Assembly: GCA_030041495.1 (NCBI GenBank)
Contig: JASHNT010000121.1
Coordinates: forward strand, 1-32,647
Source of the DNA: Bryobacteraceae bacterium
Lineage (GTDB): Bacteria > Acidobacteriota > Terriglobia > Bryobacterales > Bryobacteraceae
Direction of reading: 5' to 3'
Length of the DNA: 32,647 nt
Shown: positions 16,944 to 23,174 of the stretch, in pieces
Position numbering within the stretch: the stretch's first letter is position 1
Layout: every line of letters starts with the position of its first letter
Translations under genes and position numbers: made by a program
Notes under the pieces: model-generated
Told to the model about the DNA's origin: nothing
What the model saw: the letters and a program-made list of their open reading frames with translations, nothing else
The model's database searches: none

Positions 16944-17882
16944 TTAAACGATTCCGCTGCCACGCAACTCGCGCACATGCGCCCACAGGCCCCTGTAGGC
17001 GTTGAGGATGAACTGCTCCGGATCGCCGTACTTCTGATCGAATTCCGCAGTGGGCTTAGCGGCCACCATATCCTTGGGACCGTTGCCGTGCCGGATCAGC
17101 TCAAACAGGCGTCCGCGTACGGTTTCGCACATGTCGCGCAAGGTCTGCAAATCGGCCTTGGTCTGTACCGGACCGGTTCCCGGAACGATGCGCGTTTGCT
17201 CATTGACCAACTTGAGCAGCGTGTCCTGCCCCTCCACAATTCCGTAAATCCATCCGCCGGTGGTCCAATCCAGCACCGGATAACTTCCCGCGGAGACCAC
17301 GTCGCCGGCCATCAGGATGTTAGGACCAGGGAAGTAGACGTAGATATCGCCGTCGGTGTGCGCCGGGCCGATGTGTGCGTACTGCACTTGCTCCGTGCCG
17401 AAGGTCAGGTTGCCGGAGTCATAAAACGTCTGGTTGGGCCGCGCGATTTCCGGAAGCGGCTCGAAGATCTGGTGCTGCCAGCCCCAGTCGATCTCGGTGC
17501 TCAGCCATTGCTTGGTGAAAACGTGCGAACAGATCTTCGCTCCAGACCTGCCCAGGGCCTCATTCGCGCCGACGTGATCGTGATGCCAATGGGTGTTGAA
17601 GGCGATCTTGACCGGTTTGCCCCCGGCCTGGCTGGAAACGAACCGGAGCAATTCCGCCGAATGCGCGGCGTCGCCGCCATCCACTAACAGAACCTCATCG
17701 GCGCCGATCGCGGCCAGAACATTCGAGCCCGCGCCCGTGATCAGCAAGAAATTTTCGGCGAGCTTAGTCGCCGCCATCGACCCGGCGTTTTGCGCCCACG
17801 CCTGCCGGGCCATCGACGCTCCCGCGGCGCAGCCCATAACCCCCAGGAACCCGCGCCGGTTCATGCTCCCAAACATTGCCAC
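16944..17882 (-). CDS. Tat-exported MBL-fold metallo-hydrolase
   Basis: 312 residues. A twin-arginine signal (MNRRGFLG at 7-14) and an Ala-rich run with an AWAQ site indicate export. The metallo-beta-lactamase motif HWHHDH (98-103) supplies His-x-His-x-Asp-His metal ligands; GPAHTDGD and an Ala-Gly-Asp-Val segment give the next His and the bridging Asp. The final ligand position, normally His in Pro-Gly-His-Gly-Pro, is Thr here (VPGTGPVQT), so one metal site may be altered. Substrate unknown. Starts at 17882, 17876 and 17864 are all possible. It stands 19 bases upstream of the DUF1592-type gene and probably leads that operon. Confidence 0.85.
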   Translation of the reverse strand: MAMFGSMNRRGFLGVMGCAAGASMARQAWAQNAGSMAATKLAENFLLITGAGSNVLAAIGADEVLLVDGGDAAHSAELLRFVSSQAGGKPVKIAFNTHWHHDHVGANEALGRSGAKICSHVFTKQWLSTEIDWGWQHQIFEPLPEIARPNQTFYDSGNLTFGTEQVQYAHIGPAHTDGDIYVYFPGPNILMAGDVVSAGSYPVLDWTTGGWIYGIVEGQDTLLKLVNEQTRIVPGTGPVQTKADLQTLRDMCETVRGRLFELIRHGNGPKDMVAAKPTAEFDQKYGDPEQFILNAYRGLWAHVRELRGSGIV

Positions 17883-17906
17883 AGTGTACTATGTGGATCG
17901 CTGCAG

Positions 17907-18239
17907 CTAAAGGGGGTTATCGGCGGCGACTTCCGACGCCAAGGATCGAGTGCGCGCCAGCAAATTCGCGTTCAACTCCAGGCCGACGACAAATCTAGTT
18001 CCACGGCGAGACACGTGCCTGACGCTGGCCGAACCGGAGACCTTTAAAGGTTCGACGTTGAAGGAGACGATCGTCCGGAGGGGCACCGGTTGCAATAAGG
18101 CGATTCGCAAACCGCTATCGGAAACATCCAGACATTTCCCCTGAACGTAGCACGGGAGCCCATCCGCGGCCTGCCAGGAGACGCGGACTGGCCCGGCATA
18201 CGGAACGCGTTGGTGGCGACGGATGTTTCTCTCGGACAT
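17907..18239 (-). CDS. PilZ domain protein
   Basis: 110 residues, a single PilZ domain. The c-di-GMP-binding motifs are present: RRHQR (7-11) matches RxxxR and DVSDSG (38-43) matches (D/N)xSxxG. The remaining beta strands fit the barrel (VRVSWQAADG, TRFVVGLELN). Such stand-alone domains bind the second messenger cyclic di-GMP and switch an interacting partner, often in motility, exopolysaccharide or surface functions. The nearby sugar-modifying and glycosyltransferase genes make a surface polysaccharide role plausible, but that is inference from position only. Confidence 0.85.
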   Translation of the reverse strand: MSERNIRRHQRVPYAGPVRVSWQAADGLPCYVQGKCLDVSDSGLRIALLQPVPLRTIVSFNVEPLKVSGSASVRHVSRRGTRFVVGLELNANLLARTRSLASEVAADNPL

Positions 18240-18319
18240 GGACTTCTGGGCGAATTATCGGCGATAAACGCAATCGCCTTTAGTTCCGCTAAATATCGCG
18301 GCGCCGGCCCGCCGCGTAT

Positions 18320-18333
18320 GCCGAGGCCTCGGC
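18320..18333. repeat. Perfect 14-bp palindrome between genes
   Basis: GCCGAGGCCTCGGC lies just beyond the end of the acetyltransferase/ketoisomerase gene (stop at 18345, minus strand). It could form a hairpin in that transcript, but no T-run follows on the minus strand, so it is not a standard intrinsic terminator. The 18240-18344 gap holds nothing else recognisable. Confidence 0.3.
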
Positions 18334-18344
18334 GCGCCAAGGCG

Positions 18345-19283
18345 TTAACTCTTAAGAGCGCAGAACTCGGCGTAGTCGCGGATGTAATCTTCAGGCTTGT
18401 AGACGTCGGAGGCGAGCACGAGCAACACGGCGTCCGGCGAATAACGGTATTCCGTGGCCCACACCATGGGCGGAATGTGCACCCCGATGCTGGGCGAATC
18501 GAGGACAATCTCCTCGCGCTCGGCGCCGTCGTCGGCGATGACGCGGCATTCGCCGTGGGCACAAACCAGAAACTGGTGGCATTCGCGATGCGCATGCTCC
18601 CCGCGCACTTCTCGCGAAGGGACGTCGAACACGAGGAAAAACCGCTTGATTTCGAACGGAAAATCTTCCGCCGCCGTCAGATATCCACGCAGGTCTTCCA
18701 CCAACGGTAAACGATAAACCGAAACGCCTTGGACCCGCGAAGGCTGGACGCCAGGCCGCGGCTGAACCGGCAAAGGAACCGCGTGCCGGGGTTCAGCGCC
18801 GATGTATCCGCCGATCCGCGCGGGATTGCCGGTGACGATAGCCCACGCTGGAACGTCGCGCGTGACCACTGCGCCGGCGCCGATCATGGCATGCGGACCG
18901 ATCGTGATACCGGGCAATATGGTGGAGTTCGCGCCGATGGAGGCCCCGGCCCTGACGGTAGTGATCGGATGCTTCTGCTGGTGTACTCCGCTGCGCGGCA
19001 GCTTGTCATTGGTAAAGGTCGCGTTGGGGCCGACAAAAACATCGTCCTCCAGGCGAATGCCGTCCCACAGCTGGACTCCGCACTTAATTGTGACCCGGTT
19101 TCCAATTATTACGTCATTTTCAATAAAGGTATGATCGCAAATATTACAATCCTCGCCGATTTTAGCGGCCGGTAAAATATGAGCAAAGGCCCAAACGCGA
19201 GTTCCGCGGCCCACTGCAGCAGACTCCACGATGGCGGTTGGATGTCTAAAATAATCCACGGCGAGTTGGAAGTTTGACGCCAA
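18345..19283 (-). CDS. Bifunctional sugar N-acetyltransferase / 3,4-ketoisomerase (WxcM/FdtD type)
   Basis: 312 residues in two domains. Residues 1 to about 165 are a left-handed beta-helix acetyltransferase: hexapeptide repeats such as IGEDCNICDHTFIENDVIIGNRVTI and a terminal GNPARIGGY loop, as in enzymes that acetylate 3-amino-deoxysugars. Residues about 180-312 are a cupin of the FdtA/QdtA ketoisomerase family (VEDLRGYLTAAEDFPF, RGEHAHRECHQFLVCAHG with metal/active His). The fusion occurs in WxcM- and FdtD-like proteins that help make dTDP-3-acetamido-3,6-dideoxyhexoses for surface glycans. The start could be TTG 19283 or GTG 19259, the latter nearer the conserved HPTAIVES. It diverges from a GtrB-like gene; the aminotransferase that should work between its two steps is not in view. 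Confidence 0.85.
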   Translation of the reverse strand: MASNFQLAVDYFRHPTAIVESAAVGRGTRVWAFAHILPAAKIGEDCNICDHTFIENDVIIGNRVTIKCGVQLWDGIRLEDDVFVGPNATFTNDKLPRSGVHQQKHPITTVRAGASIGANSTILPGITIGPHAMIGAGAVVTRDVPAWAIVTGNPARIGGYIGAEPRHAVPLPVQPRPGVQPSRVQGVSVYRLPLVEDLRGYLTAAEDFPFEIKRFFLVFDVPSREVRGEHAHRECHQFLVCAHGECRVIADDGAEREEIVLDSPSIGVHIPPMVWATEYRYSPDAVLLVLASDVYKPEDYIRDYAEFCALKS

Positions 19284-19343
19284 GACCCCAGTCTACGTTA
19301 CACTCTTTGAGTTACGCAAGAAACGCTTTCCATCGTTATTCCT

Positions 19344-20357
19344 TTGTATCGCAGCGAAGCGAATCTTCCGCTGTTGTTCGCGGAGATGCAGCGGATCTCC
19401 GAACTCGCGGCAAGCGACGCCGCCGTCAGCGTGGAGCTGGTTTTCGTCGACGACGGAAGCCCGGATCGGTGCGCCGCAATCGTTGAAAGCAAGCTCGGCG
19501 AGTTGCCCGTGCGCGCTCAATTGATCCGCCTGAGCCGCAATTTCGGCTCCTTCGCGGCGATTTCCGCCGGCCTCGCGCACTCGAGCGGAGACTATTGCGC
19601 GGCGATCGCGGCGGATCTTCAGGAGCCTCCGGAACTCGTGCTGGAGTTCCTGAAAAAGATGCGCTCGGGCGAATGTGAGATCGTGTTCGGGCGCAGGTCA
19701 GGACGCGACGATCCGGCCCTGGGCCGGCTGGCGTCGAATACCTTTTGGGGGTTGTACCGCTGGCTGGTAAATCCCGATATCCCTCCCGGCGGCGTCGACA
19801 TTTTTGGATGCACGCGCAAGGTGCGCGACCAGGTCTGTTCGATGAAAGAGGTCGAGACCAGCCTCCCGGCCCTGTTGTTCTGGGTCGGCTACCGGCGCGC
19901 CTTCGTTTCTTATCACCGGCGGCAACGAGCGGCAGGGTCCAGCGCCTGGACCCTGCGTAAAAAGCTGCGCTACCTGGTGAACAGCGTTTTCAGTTTCACG
20001 GATTTGCCAATGAAGGCTCTGCTTGGCGTCGGCGCCGGAGGAATGGCGCTGGCGGTTCTGGGGGCGATCACGGTGCTGGTGGCGAAAAGCCAGGGCAACA
20101 TTACGGTGCCGGGCTACACGGCGACGGTGCTGACAATCTTCTTTTTCGGAGGGTTGACGTCGGCCGGCCTGGGAATCGTCGGCGAGTATTTGTGGATGTG
20201 CCTGCAGAACACCCGCCAGCGGCCGCTCTACATCGTCGAGTCCAGAATCATCAAAGGCGATCAGGTCATGGACGCTCGTTTCACGGATGAACCAGGCTCG
20301 CAGCCAGACCCACAACCGCCGCGGTCAGAATCAGCCACGCCGAATCCAGGCGCGTGA
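19344..20357 (+). CDS. GtrB/DPM-like GT2 glycosyltransferase with two membrane helices
   Basis: At least 337 residues. VDDGS (about 35-39) and AADLQEPPE (about 89-97) are the donor- and metal-binding motifs of polyprenyl-phosphate glycosyltransferases. Two C-terminal membrane helices (about 227-250 and 262-287) match GtrB/ArnC-like enzymes, which load a sugar onto undecaprenyl phosphate. The first usual start codon (TTG 19344) falls inside the conserved IVIPLYRSE strand, so translation should begin earlier, but the frame is closed by TGA at 19308-19310 with no ATG, GTG or TTG between. Either a rare start codon is used or one base is wrong or lost near 19318-19324. Its last 77 bases overlap the convergent chromate-transporter gene. 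Confidence 0.75.
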   Translation: MYRSEANLPLLFAEMQRISELAASDAAVSVELVFVDDGSPDRCAAIVESKLGELPVRAQLIRLSRNFGSFAAISAGLAHSSGDYCAAIAADLQEPPELVLEFLKKMRSGECEIVFGRRSGRDDPALGRLASNTFWGLYRWLVNPDIPPGGVDIFGCTRKVRDQVCSMKEVETSLPALLFWVGYRRAFVSYHRRQRAAGSSAWTLRKKLRYLVNSVFSFTDLPMKALLGVGAGGMALAVLGAITVLVAKSQGNITVPGYTATVLTIFFFGGLTSAGLGIVGEYLWMCLQNTRQRPLYIVESRIIKGDQVMDARFTDEPGSQPDPQPPRSESATPNPGA

Positions 20358-20802
20358 ACGCCAACACCAGGAAGCTCACAACCATGACGGCGATGGAAAG
20401 CGGCCCGGTAATCGCATCCTTGGCGAGCGGTACGGATGCGGCCAGCAGCAGCCCCGCGCTGCCGATCAACAATCCGCGGATGGCGTCGCGAATACGAGGA
20501 TGGTTGGAGCGGCGGCCCAGCCAGCGCATCAGCGGCAGCGCAAGAAACGCCGGCGTGATCAGCGCCAGGAACGCGGAGATCGCGCCAGGCACGCCCGCCA
20601 CCTGATAACCGATGCAGACCATATAGAGGCCGAACGGCCCCGGACCCGCGCGCCCGGCGACCACGGCCGTGTTCAACTGGTGGTCCGTTATCGCCTGCCG
20701 CTCCACCACGAAATCGCTGCGGATGATGGGCAGCGATCCCAGCCCGGTGAAGGAAAGCAGCGCCGCCTTCAGGAGCAACAGGTACAGCGTGATCAGGTTC
20801 AT
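20281..20802 (-). CDS. chrA: Chromate transporter, second half (short-chain ChrA)
   Basis: 173 residues. SFTGLGSLPIIRSDFVVERQ, GPGPFGLYMVCIGYQVAGVPGA and several membrane helices match the ChrA/CHR domain. In many bacteria one ChrA has two such domains; here, as in short-chain CHR pairs, they are two genes, and this is the downstream partner. ATG at 20802 overlaps the previous stop (ATGA), with GGAGAG upstream; a longer open frame to 21147 is an out-of-frame reading of the first half. The pair probably exports chromate, though some CHR proteins have other anion substrates. The 3' end overlaps the convergent glycosyltransferase by 77 bases. Confidence 0.85.
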   Translation of the reverse strand: MNLITLYLLLLKAALLSFTGLGSLPIIRSDFVVERQAITDHQLNTAVVAGRAGPGPFGLYMVCIGYQVAGVPGAISAFLALITPAFLALPLMRWLGRRSNHPRIRDAIRGLLIGSAGLLLAASVPLAKDAITGPLSIAVMVVSFLVLAFTRLDSAWLILTAAVVGLAASLVHP

Positions 20803-21356
20803 CGCGAGCTCTCCGCGTAGCCCCACAGCAGGCTGGCGATGGTAGCGGCGGCGAGAATCGGCAGCGGATTGACGTTGAATTTCCAGGATGCCAGGAACGC
20901 GCCGCTGCCGATGATCAGCGTGCGAACAACCGGCGCCGCGCCTTTGATGAAGGGGCGGACGATAATCAGCACGGTTGCGCCCATCATTCCGGAGACTGCC
21001 GCGACAGTGGCTCCCACAATGCTCATCACAGCCGGGTGAGAAGCTCCCGAATCGATGCCTTGCAACAACAGCACTGCCAGGATCGCGCTGGGAGCGGTGA
21101 GCGCGAACACGGCCGCCATAGCGCCCATCCAGCCCAGGATCAGCCATCCGGCGGCGGCGCAGAAAGCGATGATACTGGTGCCGGGAGTGACCCGCGCCAC
21201 GGCGAAAACCAGCTCATAATCGGACTCGGCGATCCACTGCTGGCGCTTCACCAGCTCGCGGCCTAGAACGGTCATGGTGACCAGTCCTCCGCCGAAAGTG
21301 GTGTTGCCGATACGAAAGAAGGCTTGTGCGAGCTGGCGGAGGCTTGGTCGAGACAT
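20799..21356 (-). CDS. chrA: Chromate transporter, first half (short-chain ChrA)
   Basis: 185 residues. Near the N-terminus RIGNTTFGGGLVTMTVLGRELVKRQQW is the conserved ChrA signature, followed by VTPGTSIIAFCAAAGWLILGW and four or five more hydrophobic helices. It forms the first CHR domain of a two-gene transporter and is translationally coupled to the second by an ATGA overlap. The ATG at 21356 starts directly before the conserved part; an upstream start at 21413 would add a poorly conserved tail. Likely role: efflux of chromate or a similar oxyanion across the inner membrane as a hetero-dimer. Confidence 0.85.
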   Translation of the reverse strand: MSRPSLRQLAQAFFRIGNTTFGGGLVTMTVLGRELVKRQQWIAESDYELVFAVARVTPGTSIIAFCAAAGWLILGWMGAMAAVFALTAPSAILAVLLLQGIDSGASHPAVMSIVGATVAAVSGMMGATVLIIVRPFIKGAAPVVRTLIIGSGAFLASWKFNVNPLPILAAATIASLLWGYAESSR

Positions 21357-21451
21357 GATCCCAGAGACGATTCTAAGCTGCGAGGTTCCGATGGCGCATC
21401 GCGCGCGGGGCATTGTACAGCACTAGAGATTGAGGATAGCGAAAAGAGCGG

Positions 21452-21553
21452 CTAGAGGGCGGCCGTGACGTCGGTATGCCGGAAGTCAGAGCCTTTGAAC
21501 AACAGCGGCTCGTCCAGAAAAATCGCCAACAGCGCCGAGGCATCAAGAATCAT
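21452..21553 (-). pseudogene. vapC: vapC toxin remnant with in-frame internal deletion
   Basis: A 33-residue open frame begins at the ATG overlapping the vapB stop (ATGA). Its first 16 residues, MILDASALLAIFLDEP, are the start of a VapC PIN-domain ribonuclease, including the first catalytic Asp. The last 17, LLFKGSDFRHTDVTAAL, are the C-terminal end of the same family. From the usual VapC length, roughly 90-100 central residues with the other acidic catalytic residues are missing, while the reading frame is kept. The product cannot be an active nuclease; it might still touch VapB. Only about 20 bases of unassigned sequence lie at the junction with the next gap. Confidence 0.75.
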
Positions 21554-21807
21554 CGCGTCGGGATGCCGTGTTCGTCGTAGCCCAGGATCTGGTCCGCCGT
21601 GAGATGAGACACTACCGGCCGGCGCGCACAGCGCAGCGCAATTTCGTTGAGCTCATCGGCCAAGCTCCTGCCGGACCTGCGGCGGGTCAGACGTTGATAG
21701 CGTTCTTCCACGGAAACGCGAACGGCGTCGGTGCGCGACTCGCCCGTGAGCTTGGCGATACGGCGGATCAGGCGCTCTGTCTCATCGTTCTTGATACTTA
21801 GAGGCAT
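21550..21807 (-). CDS. vapB: VapB-like antitoxin (Rv0623-type)
   Basis: 85 residues. MPLSIKNDETERLIRRIAKLTGESRTDAV is the N-terminal ribbon-helix-helix segment of Rv0623-like VapB antitoxins; the tail ending GYDEHGIPTR is the toxin-binding end. VapB binds its own promoter and neutralises VapC, which follows directly but is gutted, so this antitoxin now appears to be an orphan. Its ATG at 21807 lies within a perfect palindrome that may be its operator. It may still protect against related toxins encoded elsewhere. Confidence 0.85.
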   Translation of the reverse strand: MPLSIKNDETERLIRRIAKLTGESRTDAVRVSVEERYQRLTRRRSGRSLADELNEIALRCARRPVVSHLTADQILGYDEHGIPTR

Positions 21808-21839
21808 CCCTCATGAGGGATATCATGAATTCTAGAATT
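21806..21839. promoter_or_regulatory. Two palindromes at the vapB start, probable operator
   Basis: ATCCCTCATGAGGGAT (21806-21821) is a perfect 16-bp palindrome overlapping the vapB start codon, and AATTCTAGAATT (21828-21839) is a perfect 12-bp palindrome just upstream. Ribbon-helix-helix antitoxins commonly bind such dyads to repress their operon. Their function here is inferred from position. Confidence 0.5.
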
Positions 21840-21872
21840 GTGCCACAAAACGATTGCAAGCAATTGACTTTG

Positions 21873-23174
21873 CTACTTGCCGGAAGCCTGCTTCGGCGCG
21901 ACCAGCGCATCCTCGTGAATCGCGTCGGTGGGGTTGAGCACGACCATGTCGCCATCGGCCAAACCCGAGGTGACCTCAACTTCGGGACCGTAGTCGCGGC
22001 CCAGAGTCAACTTATGCAGGTGCACCTTGTGATCCACGCCGACCACGGCGGCAACGGGCCCTTCGGTACGGAACAAGAGGGCTTCCGCTGGCAAACGCAG
22101 CACGTTGACCGAGTGCGGCAAACGGAAGCGGACCTTCGTGTACATGCCCGGCAATAGCTCGCCCCCGGCATTGTCCAGGACCAGAATCGTGAGCATGGTG
22201 CGTGTGGCCGGGTCAACCGAATCCGTGGTGCTCATGACGCGAGCCGTAAAGGTGCGGCCGGGGAACTCATCGAGCGCCAGCTCCGCGGTTTGGTTCACGC
22301 GAATCTCCGGCGCGTAGCTCTGCGGAACATTCACCACGATGCGCAATGGCTGAAGCTGGGAGACGCGGAGGATTTCCTGATTGGAGCTGGCGCTGCCGGA
22401 GCTGACCAGCGTGCCAACGTCGGAAAATTGAAGGTTGCGATAGGTGACCACGCCGTCGAACGGCGCCTCCATTCGGGCGAATTTCTTCTGCTCCAGCAGC
22501 CGGTTCAGGTTTGCGTCGTTCGATGCGATGGTGGCCTGCTGGGCGCGGACGCTTTCTTCGGCGGCGTTCACGTTGGCTTGGCCGGATTCCATCGCGGCGC
22601 GGGCGGTATCGTCGTCCTGCTTGGACATCACGCCCTGGACGGCCAGCGTGTGATACCTCTCCGAAGTCACGCTGGACAGCTTAAGTTTGCTCTGCGCCGA
22701 TTGCAGGCTCGCCTGAAGCTGCGCCAGCGCCGCCTGCGATTGAGCCAGGGTCGCGCGAGCCTGTACGATCTGTTGATCCAGGTCCGGCGTGTCCAGCTCC
22801 ATCAGGAGCTGGCCCTTCTTGACGCGGTCGCCGATTTCGACGGTGCGCTGTTTGATGTAGCCGTCGACGCGGGCGTAGATGGGCGTTTCCACCAGCGCCA
22901 TGGTCTGGCCCGGGATTTCCACGGTGGCGTCGGAGGAGGCGGCACGCACACGCGCCACTTGGACCTCCGGCACACTCGTGAACGCGGTATCGGTGGCGGC
23001 GACCAACGCCTGTTCCTGACTCTTGCGCTGGGAAAGCTCGTAGGCGATGGCGCCGGCCAGAACCACGCCTAAAACGAAGACCAGCACCAGCAGGCCGGCG
23101 TGCGATTTCCTGCGTACGGGGGCGGCCTGGGAGGCCACGGTGGTAAATTCGGGCTCGGTTCGATGCGTGGCCAT
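21873..23174 (-). CDS. RND efflux periplasmic adaptor (membrane fusion protein)
   Basis: 433 residues. A membrane anchor (about 28-47) is followed by the biotinyl-lipoyl half-motif (ARVDGYIKQRTVEIGDRVKKGQLL), a long alanine/glutamine-rich coiled-coil hairpin (about 134-240), the second lipoyl half (MEAPFDGVVTYRNLQFSDVGT) and beta-barrel domains. This is the HlyD/AcrA layout: it joins the inner-membrane pump to an outer-membrane channel. Its ATG directly follows the stop of the RND pump gene (TAAATG), so the two are surely one transcript, though the gene order is the reverse of the usual adaptor-then-pump. No TolC-like gene lies in the window. Confidence 0.9.
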   Translation of the reverse strand: MATHRTEPEFTTVASQAAPVRRKSHAGLLVLVFVLGVVLAGAIAYELSQRKSQEQALVAATDTAFTSVPEVQVARVRAASSDATVEIPGQTMALVETPIYARVDGYIKQRTVEIGDRVKKGQLLMELDTPDLDQQIVQARATLAQSQAALAQLQASLQSAQSKLKLSSVTSERYHTLAVQGVMSKQDDDTARAAMESGQANVNAAEESVRAQQATIASNDANLNRLLEQKKFARMEAPFDGVVTYRNLQFSDVGTLVSSGSASSNQEILRVSQLQPLRIVVNVPQSYAPEIRVNQTAELALDEFPGRTFTARVMSTTDSVDPATRTMLTILVLDNAGGELLPGMYTKVRFRLPHSVNVLRLPAEALLFRTEGPVAAVVGVDHKVHLHKLTLGRDYGPEVEVTSGLADGDMVVLNPTDAIHEDALVAPKQASGK

